From Pseudomonas rubra (lineage in GTDB: Bacteria > Pseudomonadota > Gammaproteobacteria > Pseudomonadales > Pseudomonadaceae): a stretch of DNA of 45,843 nucleotides. A program made the position numbers and the translations under genes. The notes below the pieces were generated by a model. It was given only the letters and a program-made list of their open reading frames with translations, did no database searches and was not told the origin of the DNA. The stretch spans positions 1 to 45,843 of the forward strand of contig NZ_JAMDGZ010000065.1 of NCBI RefSeq assembly GCF_028656935.1. The letters run 5' to 3'. Of the stretch, positions 25,519 to 34,245 are shown in pieces. Each line of letters starts with the position of its first letter. Positions within the stretch are counted from its first letter, which is position 1.

Positions 25519-26630
25519 CAGGCTACGACCTCTCGCTGCGGGCCATAACTGGACAGGGCCAAATCAGGCTGGACGTTCTGCCGAGTCATCGCGATCGAAG
25601 CCGCCGCAACGCGGCAGACTTCTTGGTCCACGGTATAACCACCGCTGCGGGTAAGCCGGTGGTGTGCGGCGGTGATCAGGTAGTCACCCCCCATCTTGCC
25701 TGCAGCAACCAGGGTGACCACGTTGCCACTTACCAGCTCAGGACGCCCCATGGCCGTCCAGCCCCCTGTTGTGCGCTCTCGGTTGGCCTTGGCCAGGTCG
25801 GCTTTGGCACGAGCCTTGGCGACTTCCTCCGAGGCAGCGCGCTTGCGTTGTTTCTTGGTGTCCGCACTGGTGGTGGTCTTGCTGGTGCTGCTCGGCACCG
25901 CCACGGTCTCGCCATTGACGATGTCGTAGGAAATCAGCTTTTTCTTAACCGGGTCCTTGTGTTTGACCGCGACCTTCTTCGGCACAACGGTGATCTGGTC
26001 CCGCACCCGTACGCTGGTCAGGTCCTTCAACACCAGGCTGGCTACCGGTCTGCCCTTGGCCAGGTCACTGATGGCGTGGAACACCATGCGCTTGCCTGTG
26101 ACCTTGAAGGCATAGTCATACTCGCCAGCCAGGTTGCGTAGAAAGGTCAGGTCAGAGTCCTGCTGGGTAAGGCGGTCGAGCTTGATTGGCTCGATTCGAC
26201 CAACCAACTCCAGACCCTGCCGAGCCGCGACCTGCCTGGCTACGGCGTCCAGGGTGGTGTTTTCATAAGCCCGGTACTCTGTGGTGCGCAAGGCGGACTG
26301 GATACCGGCGCCCAGAGCGCGAATGTTCACCGTCGAGGGTGGCGCGTTCAGCTCCACTTCATCAATCTCGAAGTTGCCCAGCGTGCGCAGTGGCTTGCCC
26401 TGCCAGCCCAACGACAAGGTCAGCATGTCGCCATGTCCGGGATACCAGGCATCGATCCACTTGCCGTCAGTGTCTTCTAGCTCAACGTCCAGGCTGTCAG
26501 CCTGGCCGGTGAGGAAGTCCGAGTAAGTCAGTGACAGTAAGTGCTGGCTGATGTCATGGCTGATGTTTCGGTGCTGGTAGCTCAACACGAAACGCGCCTC
26601 AGGTACTTGCTGCGGGGTTAGCGCATCCAT
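25518..26630 (-). CDS. Tail hub protein, P2 gpD family (late control D)
   Basis: This 370-residue hub protein is of the gpD/gp27 type. Typical segments are DISQHLLSLTYSDFLTGQADSLDVELEDTDGKW, YPGHGDMLTLSLGWQGKP and the central FLRNLAGEYDYAFKVTGKRMVFH. A lysine- and alanine-rich stretch at about 250-285 (KTTTSADTKKQRKRAASEEVAKARAKAD) looks like an inserted linker. It forms the ring on which the gpV spike sits. The start overlaps the gpX stop by 13 nt. Confidence 0.9.
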   Translation of the reverse strand: MDALTPQQVPEARFVLSYQHRNISHDISQHLLSLTYSDFLTGQADSLDVELEDTDGKWIDAWYPGHGDMLTLSLGWQGKPLRTLGNFEIDEVELNAPPSTVNIRALGAGIQSALRTTEYRAYENTTLDAVARQVAARQGLELVGRIEPIKLDRLTQQDSDLTFLRNLAGEYDYAFKVTGKRMVFHAISDLAKGRPVASLVLKDLTSVRVRDQITVVPKKVAVKHKDPVKKKLISYDIVNGETVAVPSSTSKTTTSADTKKQRKRAASEEVAKARAKADLAKANRERTTGGWTAMGRPELVSGNVVTLVAAGKMGGDYLITAAHHRLTRSGGYTVDQEVCRVAAASIAMTRQNVQPDLALSSYGPQREVVA

Positions 26631-26824
26631 GGGGGCAGATCCTCGATAGCGGGTACAGGTTCGAGCATGGGGATGGCCAGCGCCAAGCCTGCGGGCAAAG
26701 CTCCCGTCAGCGGTACATGCGGATTGGCCTGCACGATGGGCAGATAGCGATGAGCATCGCCGTAGTAGCGCCAGGCCAACTGGTCCCAGCGCTCGCCCTC
26801 GGTGGTGATATGGGGTATGAACAT
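26618..26824 (-). CDS. Tail protein X (LysM-like, P2 gpX family)
   Basis: This 68-residue protein is a single LysM-like fold (ITTEGERWDQLAWRYYGDAH, YLPIVQANPHVP). It is normally found between gpU and gpD in P2-like tails and is thought to help join hub and tail tube. The ATG shares a base with the gpU stop. Confidence 0.9.
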   Translation of the reverse strand: MFIPHITTEGERWDQLAWRYYGDAHRYLPIVQANPHVPLTGALPAGLALAIPMLEPVPAIEDLPPWMR

Positions 26825-27708
26825 CAGGCCCTCCGAGTCAGCACTTGGGCCGCCAGCCCAGCCAAACGGGGTCTTGCGCCATCCATGGTGGTCAACGCCT
26901 GGTCCAGAGACTCGCGGGATGCGGCGAAGCGTTCCACGATGTTGCCCAGGTCAACCGGATCAAGGCTGGAGCGTGCACCGCTAACGCTGCCCAAGATGTC
27001 TTCACCCAGTTTCGCCAGATCAGCCCCGTCCTGGAGCAGGCCAGCAGCTTCAGTCAGGTTCTGCAGCGGCTCGATGGCGCGCACCGTCAGGCCCAACAGT
27101 TGCGGGACTTGACCAAGAATCATCGAGGCGTTGCCGCTCTTGACCTGGTCATAGAGATTTTTTCCTGCCTGCAGCACGTTGGCTGCGGTCTTGGCATGGC
27201 CAACCACCAACTGCGTGGTGCTGGGCGAAGGCATGAACTTGGAGAGCAAACCAGGTGTCCCGGCTGCTGCCGCTGGAGTGCCGCTGAGCGCCGGGTTGAT
27301 CAGCCCTGGCTTGGCGAGCACCTTGCGGGTGAACGCACCGGTGTACTCCCGCAGGCTCAGTAGCACGGTGGCGGACAGCAGTTGCCCGGTGCCTGACATG
27401 CGCCGATGCTGCAGGGTGAGGTCCGCAATCACGTGCGGTCCAAGGTAGTCGCCGCTGCCCAGGACAAGCGCCAGCGGTTCGTGCTTGCTCTTGGCCTCGC
27501 GCAGCGCTCGCCAACGCTTCTCCGGGTCACCCAGTTTCGGATGCAGCTCAATGCTCAAGTTGACCTCATCGAGCCCATCACCAACCCGCTCCAGCAGCGG
27601 CTTACCCTTGATCCGAGCATGCTCGGCCCAATCCACAGTGCCGCGTTGCTCCATACCCGCGATACCGTCCGCGACGGTGAACTCGATGTCACCCAGGAGT
27701 GCAAACAT
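26824..27708 (-). CDS. Tail tube terminator/assembly protein, P2 gpU family with C-terminal extension
   Basis: This 294-residue protein has an N-terminal gpU-type domain of about 130 residues (MFALLGDIEFTVADGIAGME, then LSIELHPKLGDPEKRWRALREAKSKHEPLALVLGSGDYLG). It is followed by an alanine-rich helical extension of about 150 residues, with low-complexity GTPAAAAGTPG between them. P2 gpU is about half this length, so the extension is the unusual part; similar long forms exist in Pseudomonas prophages to my recollection. It shares a base with the tape-measure stop and lies just downstream, as in P2 (T-U). Confidence 0.8.
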   Translation of the reverse strand: MFALLGDIEFTVADGIAGMEQRGTVDWAEHARIKGKPLLERVGDGLDEVNLSIELHPKLGDPEKRWRALREAKSKHEPLALVLGSGDYLGPHVIADLTLQHRRMSGTGQLLSATVLLSLREYTGAFTRKVLAKPGLINPALSGTPAAAAGTPGLLSKFMPSPSTTQLVVGHAKTAANVLQAGKNLYDQVKSGNASMILGQVPQLLGLTVRAIEPLQNLTEAAGLLQDGADLAKLGEDILGSVSGARSSLDPVDLGNIVERFAASRESLDQALTTMDGARPRLAGLAAQVLTRRA

Positions 27709-30449
27709 CAGGCTCTACCTCCGGTGTCAGGGCCATAGCTGCGGCGCCGTTGATCGTGCTGGAAACGCTCCATGAAACGCACGAACTCGTCGTAACCCCC
27801 TCTGAGAACCTGCTCAACCTGTTGTCGCTGTGCACCTGCAGGCAACTCGATTTTGGGCGAGTAGTGAACTACCAGGTCGCCACCGACACCAGGACCTCCA
27901 CCAGCTGAGGTTCCAATGCGGCTAGCCACTGATACTGCCTCGGCGCTTGGTGGTTGCGGTAATGAATACGACCGCCCCTTCGGTGCCGCCAACTCAACTG
28001 CCGTGGTCCCCGCCATATCCAAGGCTGCCTTACGGACCAGGCCAGCCTGAGCAGTGATGCCGATGGCGGCACCTTCACTGATGTTGGAACCGTAGCCAAT
28101 GAAGACCCGGCTTGGCGACTGTATGCCGAGCGTCTCGGCGAACCAGGTCTTGATCGACGTACCAACGCCGACGATGGACTCTTTGGCAGTATTCAGGGCG
28201 TTGCCGATACCGCTGACCAGTCCGCTGATGATCATGCCGCCGAAATCACTGAACTTGGCTGGCAGCTCGACGCCGAAGTAACTCATAACGCCACTGAACG
28301 CACGATAGAACAGGTCTAACGGTGAGAAATCGAGGATCAGCTTGGCCATGCCGGCAATGCCACCTTCAAAGGCTTTCGGGATCTCGCCAATGAATTCAAG
28401 CAACCAGCGGATAGGTGTGAACAGCGCGGCAACCACGGCGCCCACAGCCCGACCAAACTCAATACCTGACATTGTCGCCCGACCCAGTTCATCACCGGTG
28501 AGGTGGACCGGAGTAAACAACTCACTGAACCACCTGATCACCGGTTTGATCATCTGGCCCAAGGCAGAGAATAAAGGCGCGATAGGTTCGAAAGCTGCTG
28601 AGAAAGCATCGCGAATCGGCTTGAGGCCTTCAACAAATCCGGTGAAGAAGCCAGAGAAAAAGGCACTGATTGGCTCCCAATATTTGTAGATCAAGAGCCC
28701 TGCTATCGCGATAGCGGCGAACGCCGCAATGATCCAGCCGATAGGCGTTGCCGCGAGTACACTACCGAACACACCTGTCACGTAAGACAGTCCTGGGATT
28801 ACGCTAACCAGGTGCTTGACCCCTGCAATAAACGGCGCCATTTGAGTGGAGATGAGCGTCCAGTTAAAGAGCGCCAACTTGCCTGTGGCAAGCGAGAGAA
28901 ACGTACCGAAACCATTGAGCGCGGTGGCACCGAGATTCATACCATACCGAATACCGATGAGCCCCAACTTCAGCGCGACGGCCCCGGCCAGAAGCTTCAA
29001 GGTACCGCTGATCAGTTCGGAGTTGTTCTCAGCCCAGTTTGAGAATGCTTGCACCACCGGCACGATCTTTTGCGTCAAGTCGACAATCGTTGGCAATAGG
29101 ATTGAGCCTACGGCGATCCCCAAATCGCTGAGCCCCACGGTCAGTACCTTGAGCTGCTCCTTGGCGCTGCCCATTCGCATGTTCCAATCGGCATCAAGGC
29201 CCCCTTTGTCAGCAGCATCCTTACTGCCTTGTTGTATTCGGGCAGCTTCACTCTGATTGGCTAACGCTGGTCGAACGTACGCTAAGACTTGTTGATCAGC
29301 AAACAAGGAACTGAGCTTGTAGGCTTCATCCAGGCGCGTCAGAGCAGTCTGGCGCTCCTGCTCATCTTTAATATCCAGTGCCTTTCTATACTTACTTGCA
29401 GCGGCAGGAGCATCACTGCCAAGGTACTTGGTGATGATCCTTATCATCGCCTCGGCAGGCGACAGGCCCTGGCTGACCAGATTCTTCATTGCGTCTTCGA
29501 GATCTACTCCAGCGTCGTTGAACGACTTCAAGGTGTCGGGAGCCGTTAGTTTGTTTAGAAAGTTCTTGAAGTTGTTGGCCGCCTCATCATTGCTACCCGC
29601 GCCCTTCCGGGCAATCTGCAGCGATGCACCGATCTCCGATACTGCCCGCTCTCCAGTGATCCCCAGAGCCTTGAACTGCGGCGTGAGCTGAGGTAACCAC
29701 TTGGCCATATCCGCCAATTCAAACTGCCCACTTTTCCCTGCAAAAGCCAACATGTTCATGGAACGCTCAAAACCTGCAGCGGTGATACCAAGAATGTCAT
29801 TTAGCGAAATAGCTACGGCACCGAGATCATCCATCGACGCTCGGGTTGCAGTTGCCGACTTCGCCATTACTGGAGCATAGGATTTCAATTCTTCGAGATC
29901 AGAAATGTTGCCAGCGATCAGAACGTTAACCCCGGTGGCAACTTCCATCTGAGTCTGATTCCAACGTAACGCCGCACCACGCATCACATCACTGAGTCCT
30001 TTTTCCTTTGCTTCGTCAAACTCTCCAGTAATGGCGATGTCACGCACCAAGTCTTGAAAATCGATGGCGATATCTACCGCCTTGGCCACTGGCGCCCCTA
30101 CAACCGCTGCGGTGGCAACGGTCTCCATGGCCTCGCCGCGAAGCTCGGATCGTTCATTCTTCAGGGTCTCGCCCCGAGCGATGCTGGTGTTTAGGCGCTC
30201 CTGCTTCGACTTGAGCTGATCAATCGCACGACCGACCTGGTCATACTGGCGACGCAAGCGTTCAACGCCCGTACCGCCACGGGCGATTGAGGCGGCAAGC
30301 TCGCTACCGATCTGCTTTTGCTTGATTTTCAAGCCATCGGTCGCCCGACCGAGTTGCTGGACCACTGACTTTGCAGAACCAAACGCGGCACTCAGCGTGC
30401 CCGATACGGCTGCGCCGATCCTTAATCCCACCAGGACTTCATTGGCCAT
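27708..30449 (-). CDS. Tail tape-measure protein (P2 gpT position)
   Basis: This 913-residue protein sets tail length. Coiled-coil segments occur at about residues 30-130 (VERLRRQYDQVGRAIDQLKSKQERL). A conserved tape-measure domain follows (MAKSATATRASMDDLGAVAISLN). Hydrophobic stretches in the middle (WIIAAFAAIAIAGLLIYKYW) could span the host membrane at DNA entry. A glycine-rich C-terminal part starts near 690. The ATG at 30449 has no strong ribosome site. It follows the E/E' chaperone frames, the usual order. Confidence 0.93.
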   Translation of the reverse strand: MANEVLVGLRIGAAVSGTLSAAFGSAKSVVQQLGRATDGLKIKQKQIGSELAASIARGGTGVERLRRQYDQVGRAIDQLKSKQERLNTSIARGETLKNERSELRGEAMETVATAAVVGAPVAKAVDIAIDFQDLVRDIAITGEFDEAKEKGLSDVMRGAALRWNQTQMEVATGVNVLIAGNISDLEELKSYAPVMAKSATATRASMDDLGAVAISLNDILGITAAGFERSMNMLAFAGKSGQFELADMAKWLPQLTPQFKALGITGERAVSEIGASLQIARKGAGSNDEAANNFKNFLNKLTAPDTLKSFNDAGVDLEDAMKNLVSQGLSPAEAMIRIITKYLGSDAPAAASKYRKALDIKDEQERQTALTRLDEAYKLSSLFADQQVLAYVRPALANQSEAARIQQGSKDAADKGGLDADWNMRMGSAKEQLKVLTVGLSDLGIAVGSILLPTIVDLTQKIVPVVQAFSNWAENNSELISGTLKLLAGAVALKLGLIGIRYGMNLGATALNGFGTFLSLATGKLALFNWTLISTQMAPFIAGVKHLVSVIPGLSYVTGVFGSVLAATPIGWIIAAFAAIAIAGLLIYKYWEPISAFFSGFFTGFVEGLKPIRDAFSAAFEPIAPLFSALGQMIKPVIRWFSELFTPVHLTGDELGRATMSGIEFGRAVGAVVAALFTPIRWLLEFIGEIPKAFEGGIAGMAKLILDFSPLDLFYRAFSGVMSYFGVELPAKFSDFGGMIISGLVSGIGNALNTAKESIVGVGTSIKTWFAETLGIQSPSRVFIGYGSNISEGAAIGITAQAGLVRKAALDMAGTTAVELAAPKGRSYSLPQPPSAEAVSVASRIGTSAGGGPGVGGDLVVHYSPKIELPAGAQRQQVEQVLRGGYDEFVRFMERFQHDQRRRSYGPDTGGRA

Positions 30450-30567
30450 AATTCGCTACGCTGCAAGAGTGATTGGAAAGGGACGGTGGTGTTGACGTTC
30501 AGCCCAGGGGGCTGCCATGGCCACCCCCATTGCGGCGGGTGGCGTATTACTGGCGGCGTGCATGCGG

Positions 30568-30768
30568 CTATGGCCGGTTCAGTTGCTCGGCGGCCGCAAC
30601 GCGGCGGTTTATCTCCCGTTCGCAGACCTCACACCAGCGCCAGTATTCATCCATCGGCAGCCGGCTAATCTCCGACGGCTGCATCCTCAGCACTAGCAGA
30701 AGCGCTTCGTCCCAGGAATGCAGCGAGGTCTCCTCCACCCACCATTGCGCGAAACAAGTCGCTGGCAC
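30568..30768 (-). CDS. Tail assembly chaperone extension E' (likely made by frameshift)
   Basis: This frame overlaps the end of the chaperone gene by about 100 nt and carries the GpE-like sequence WWVEETSLHSWDEALLLVLR, then MDEYWRWCEVCEREINRR. The only start is a GTG with no ribosome site, and it lies inside the upstream gene. The product is therefore probably a fusion made by ribosomal frameshifting, as in P2 E/E' and lambda G/GT. The frame is +1 (equal to -2) relative to the chaperone frame. A convincing slippery heptamer is not obvious; TTG TTT CGC (Phe re-pairing) and GGT GGA GGA GAC are candidates. Confidence 0.7.
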   Translation of the reverse strand: MPATCFAQWWVEETSLHSWDEALLLVLRMQPSEISRLPMDEYWRWCEVCEREINRRVAAAEQLNRP

Positions 30769-30988
30769 GCTTAGAGTCGGCGATATCGAACTCCATCAGG
30801 TCTTCCACGGTGATGCCCAGCATCTTCGCGACGAGGTGATCCTCCAGTGCCGCCTCATCACCTTTCGCGTGCAGTTGAGCGGTGCTCAACTCGCGGCGCT
30901 TGAGGCGGGTGACCGACATCGAGGTCACGGTGTCGCCGGTGGCGGACTGGAAAGGGAAGTTGAGGGTGAAGCGGACGTTGTCAGCCAT
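30665..30988 (-). CDS. Tail assembly chaperone E (Mu gp41 / P2 gpE type)
   Basis: This 107-residue protein begins MADNVRFTLNFPFQSATGDT and continues with VTSMSVTRLKRRELSTAQLH and LVAKMLGITVEDLMEFDIADSKRASDLF, the pattern of phage tail assembly proteins. The ATG at 30988 suits that family; the longer frame to 31117 runs into a terminator hairpin and lacks matches. It coats the tape measure during tail building. It is the first gene after a late-region dyad motif, and its 3' end carries the overlapping E' frame. Confidence 0.85.
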   Translation of the reverse strand: MADNVRFTLNFPFQSATGDTVTSMSVTRLKRRELSTAQLHAKGDEAALEDHLVAKMLGITVEDLMEFDIADSKRASDLFRAMVGGGDLAAFLGRSASASAEDAAVGD

Positions 30989-31061
30989 CTGATACTCCAG
31001 GTTGATCGGAATGATCTGTTGCTCTAAGAGACTTGAGCATCGCACCTGGTCATACCGCTGA

Positions 31062-31082
31062 CTTTTAATCGGGTTTAAAGAG
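31062..31082 (-). promoter_or_regulatory. Late-region dyad motif, copy 3
   Basis: CTTTTAATCGGGTTTAAAG (plus-strand reading) followed by AG is identical to copies 1 and 2. It lies about 75 nt before the chaperone start, directly after the tube-gene terminator. It probably marks the start of the tail hub transcript. Confidence 0.65.
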
Positions 31083-31107
31083 AAGCCCCGCACGGTGGCG
31101 GGGCTTC
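31082..31107 (-). terminator. Terminator after tail tube gene
   Basis: GAAGCCCCGC (31082-31091) and GCGGGGCTTC (31098-31107) form a perfect 10-bp stem with a 6-nt loop. On the minus strand it is followed by TCTTT, the first bases of the dyad motif. It closes the head-sheath-tube transcript, so a new promoter is needed for the genes beyond it. Confidence 0.75.
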
Positions 31108-31136
31108 GGTGAGTCACTTCGGACTACGGGAGTGTT

Positions 31137-31658
31137 TCACTGTCCGATGTTCTTCCGGTACTTGGCCAACTGATCTTCGCCCCCCACCTTGAAGATGTTG
31201 GCCAGATAGTCCAGCAACACCACCTCGTTGCCGTTCAGGATCTGCCGCACGTAGGTAGCCGAGAACGGCGATTCAAACTTGCTCGGGTCGCGGGGCTTGT
31301 AGCTGCCCAGTTGGTACTCCTTGAACATGATGGTCATCATCGTGACCAACGGCATTTCATCGGTCAGGCCAGCACTGTTGAAGACCTGGACGTTGGAACG
31401 GCACTGCAGCTGGACAGTCTTGAAGGGCGTGGCCAGGCGCTTGGCGGCGTCGTAGTACAGGCTGTTCCAGACGATCTTGCCTTCCAGCTTGTCGATGCCG
31501 TCCGGCAGTTCAATCAGGCCGACCATGCCCAGGCCCTGGAAGTCACTCATGACGGTCTTGACCGTACCCAGGTCAATCTCTTCGCAACGCCCAAAGAAGC
31601 TGTTGCCGTCCAGGTAGACCGCCGCGTTGGTAATACGGTGTGCGCTAAAGCCTGCCAT
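31137..31658 (-). CDS. Major tail tube protein, P2 gpFII family
   Basis: This 173-residue protein forms the inner tail tube. Motifs are YLDGNSFFGRCEEIDLGTV, FQGLGMVGLIELPDGIDKLEGKIVWN and the ending YRKNIGQ, which parallels the RRNIGL ending of P2 FII. It directly follows the sheath gene and is followed by a strong terminator. The P2-type identity, not Mu gpM, supports the mosaic nature of the phage. Confidence 0.9.
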   Translation of the reverse strand: MAGFSAHRITNAAVYLDGNSFFGRCEEIDLGTVKTVMSDFQGLGMVGLIELPDGIDKLEGKIVWNSLYYDAAKRLATPFKTVQLQCRSNVQVFNSAGLTDEMPLVTMMTIMFKEYQLGSYKPRDPSKFESPFSATYVRQILNGNEVVLLDYLANIFKVGGEDQLAKYRKNIGQ

Positions 31659-33080
31659 TTACGCAGCTCCCAGGTTGACCAGGTACTCCCCGGTGATTTC
31701 GGTTTCAAAGGTGCCGCGCTCAAATGGCAATGGCACCGTCAGTTTGTAGTTGAACAGCAGATGCCCCTGCTCGACCTCAGTCTGTGGGTTACGTGCTGGG
31801 TCATACCAGCACTCGGCACCAATCAAGGCCTGGTCGCCAATCAGCTTGCGCATGAACAGGTTGACGCTCTCAACAATGCTGTCGATCAGTGAGTCAGTGA
31901 CCGGCATGTCAACGAACTGCAACGAGCTGTAGCGGATGGATTCGTCGATGATGTCCTTGGTTCGGCGCACGTTTTCGAAGTTGCGCATATGCGTCACGGT
32001 TGGCCAGGCCGCTGTGCGGTTGCCCCACAGGCGCAGGCCGGTACCGAACGAATTGAAGACGGTGGTGATGCCGTTTTCGTTGAGCAGGTTGACCTCACTG
32101 CTGGCATCGTCGATCCGGGCAGTCAGTGGACGCTCCAAGCCGATCACGCCCAGCAGCTCTTTGTTCGAGCTGCTCCACCAGTAGCCATTGTCGTTGTCGA
32201 CCTTGGCGCGTAACCCAGCGGCGCGGATCGACAGCGGCTGCAGGCGATCACCATTGACCTGGTCGTACACCTTCACATGGGGATAGCACAGACGCACCCG
32301 GTCGCTGCTGGTGTTGAAGTTGAGGGTGCCAGACGGGCCACGACCGGCAATCACCTGCTGCACCGTGGTGCCGATTGGCGCATCGATGTAGGTGACGCCG
32401 CCCATCTTGATTGCTGCCGCGATCAACTCGACGCTCACCGCATTGAGGGTACTGAAGCCTGGCGCGATGAAGATCTTCGGGAAGAAGCCGAACTGGGTGT
32501 AGCTATCCTGGAAGGCCAGCAGCCCACTGCGCTGACCTGCCAGCGAGACGGCGCCGATAACATCGGCGGGCGTCACTTTGCTCGGGTCGGCATAGGTGTA
32601 GTCACTCTTGACCGAGCCATTGACCGGAATGCTGCCGGTGCTCAAGCGCCGCACTCGACCGCTGAGCATATCAACGCTGTAGTCCGTGCCGAGGTCGTAG
32701 GTGGCAGAACCATCTTCGGACTTCACAGCCAGTGCTTGCAGCGCGCCATGGGTGAGCTGCAGCAAGTCGTTGTCGGCAAAGCGCCCAGGCTGGCTTACCA
32801 GGTTGCTCTTGTGCACGCTAGGGTCAAGCACGTTGTAGACCAGTACGGTCCCCGCACCGAAGTCATAGATGCCATCCAAGGCCTCGGGAATACTGAAGCC
32901 TGGCAAGTGAGTGCCGAACTGGGCGCCGTCAATGTCGTTGAGCGAAAGCGTCAGGGTTTTTACCGGCCCAGCGGGTGCGGTGCCAATCAAGGCAATCACC
33001 GCTGACTTGACTACACGGATAGCACGGGGGCCGCGCTCTATCTCCAGGGTTTCGATGCCGTGCAGGTAGTTAGCTGACAT
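31659..33080 (-). CDS. Tail sheath protein, P2 gpFI family
   Basis: This 473-residue contractile sheath subunit starts MSANYLHGIETLEIERGPRA, typical of FI sheaths. The sheath core is visible in the middle (FIAPGFSTLNAVSVELIAAAIK, then YIDAPIGTT), and the C-terminal domain includes GLRLWGNRTAAWPTVTHMRNFENVRRT. The ATG at 33080 has AAGGAG 9 nt upstream and overlaps the DUF2635 gene. The longer frame to 33122 has no such site. A contractile sheath means a myovirus tail. Confidence 0.93.
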   Translation of the reverse strand: MSANYLHGIETLEIERGPRAIRVVKSAVIALIGTAPAGPVKTLTLSLNDIDGAQFGTHLPGFSIPEALDGIYDFGAGTVLVYNVLDPSVHKSNLVSQPGRFADNDLLQLTHGALQALAVKSEDGSATYDLGTDYSVDMLSGRVRRLSTGSIPVNGSVKSDYTYADPSKVTPADVIGAVSLAGQRSGLLAFQDSYTQFGFFPKIFIAPGFSTLNAVSVELIAAAIKMGGVTYIDAPIGTTVQQVIAGRGPSGTLNFNTSSDRVRLCYPHVKVYDQVNGDRLQPLSIRAAGLRAKVDNDNGYWWSSSNKELLGVIGLERPLTARIDDASSEVNLLNENGITTVFNSFGTGLRLWGNRTAAWPTVTHMRNFENVRRTKDIIDESIRYSSLQFVDMPVTDSLIDSIVESVNLFMRKLIGDQALIGAECWYDPARNPQTEVEQGHLLFNYKLTVPLPFERGTFETEITGEYLVNLGAA

Positions 33081-33321
33081 TGGCTTTGGCTCCTTTCTTT
33101 TCCGCACCAGGTGCAATCGCACTTGGCTTGGTGGTGTCGGCCTCTACGGGCTCCAGCACCAGGTGCTTGAGCTCCAGCAGAATCTGGGTGTATTCATGGT
33201 CAGCGGGTAGATCGACCGGCAGCCCAGGCAACAACTGCACATCGAGCAGCTCCTCCTTGGCCCCTACACGCAAAGAGGCAGCGCTTTGTGGGCCGGTGTA
33301 GCGATAGCGAGTAAGTTTCAT
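33070..33321 (-). CDS. DUF2635-family protein (Mu gp38-like)
   Basis: This 83-residue protein begins MKLTRYRYTGPQSAASLRVG and has VDLPADHEYTQILLELKHLV, a pattern of the small DUF2635 proteins that precede the sheath gene in Mu-like phages. The C-terminal tail is lysine- and alanine-rich. It overlaps the gp37-like gene at its start and the sheath gene at its end. Its function is unknown. Confidence 0.75.
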   Translation of the reverse strand: MKLTRYRYTGPQSAASLRVGAKEELLDVQLLPGLPVDLPADHEYTQILLELKHLVLEPVEADTTKPSAIAPGAEKKGAKANVS

Positions 33322-33806
33322 CGAAAGCCCTCATGTTCAAAGGTGGCTAGGGCAAGCCCAGGCTCGTTGCCTGGCAACACGACCTGGACTTGGGTGGCAC
33401 GGGTGCTGAAGTCCTGGGCGTACTGCCAAACGCCATTCAAATGCCCGATAAAATGCTCGGCTACAGGCCAGCAGGCCTTGTCGCAATGCGGTGGAAACCA
33501 GCCCGCAAGACAGCCGCGCAGTCGGTCGAGGTAGCTGATGACACCGTCTTTGCCATGGAGCTGGCGGAAAACTAAGGTCAGTCGAATCACCAAGTTGCGT
33601 TGTTGGAACACTGCATCGGTCGCCTCCGAGTGCCCGAAGCTCGACCTGCCGTATGCCAGTAGCACTGCGCCACGGGGATGATTCAGTCGATATCCCTGGG
33701 GGTTCTCCGGAAACAACTCGACCATCAGTTCCTTACCGAAAGCCTCCTTGAGCCGAGCCAACACGGCGTCCATCAGCTGCTCAGTCTGCGTTTTGCCGTC
33801 GTTCAT
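33318..33806 (-). CDS. Mu gp37-like (DUF1834) protein
   Basis: This 162-residue protein with AVLARLKEAFGKELMVELFPENP and VIRLTLVFRQLHGKDGVISYLDRLRGCLAGW belongs to the gp37 family of Mu-like phages. It is thought to act at the head-tail or tail terminator position. The start overlaps the gp36-like stop by 4 nt (ATGA). Confidence 0.85.
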   Translation of the reverse strand: MNDGKTQTEQLMDAVLARLKEAFGKELMVELFPENPQGYRLNHPRGAVLLAYGRSSFGHSEATDAVFQQRNLVIRLTLVFRQLHGKDGVISYLDRLRGCLAGWFPPHCDKACWPVAEHFIGHLNGVWQYAQDFSTRATQVQVVLPGNEPGLALATFEHEGFR

Positions 33807-34237
33807 CGGTAACCCTCCCAGCGGCGATCATCGAACTGCTGACGGCGTGAGCGAACGCGAATTTCACCGGGTTCAGGAGCAGCTTGGCCGGTCGGCATGC
33901 CCAGGGTGACCATGCCATCGCGGATACTTTCCAGCAGCTTGACGGTGTCTCGGCGGCTGTCTTTGACCGCATCGGGCACAGGGCTTTCGGGGCGACGTTG
34001 ATATAGCCAGTGCCGTGTGAGATACACCGCTGCATCGCGCAACACCGTGGGCACCGGATCGAGCGGCAGGTTGTAACGACCGCGCAGGTAGCCATCAATC
34101 AGTTCTTCAGCCTGACGGACACCGTCCTCGATCACGGCATCGTCCGGCTGCTGGGCAGCTGGGTCGTCATTGGACAGCTGGATCAGGATCAGCTCAGGGA
34201 TGGCCTTGCCGATGTCGACGCGAGTGCAGTAGCGCAT
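33803..34237 (-). CDS. Mu gp36-like (DUF1320) protein
   Basis: This 144-residue protein has IGKAIPELILIQLSNDDPAA, IEDGVRQAEELIDGYLRGRYNLPLDP and LRDAAVYLTRHWLYQRR. These are clear DUF1320/gp36 markers, found as head-tail connector-like proteins in Mu-type phages. It lies between the decoration-like gene and gp37. Confidence 0.88.
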   Translation of the reverse strand: MRYCTRVDIGKAIPELILIQLSNDDPAAQQPDDAVIEDGVRQAEELIDGYLRGRYNLPLDPVPTVLRDAAVYLTRHWLYQRRPESPVPDAVKDSRRDTVKLLESIRDGMVTLGMPTGQAAPEPGEIRVRSRRQQFDDRRWEGYR

Positions 34238-34245
34238 GGCAGACC

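Noticed and set aside
31062..31082. P2 Ogr-type late promoter site as explanation for the dyad motif
   Set aside because: Ogr sites are TGT-N12-ACA, which the motif does not contain. The Mu C comparison is by position only.
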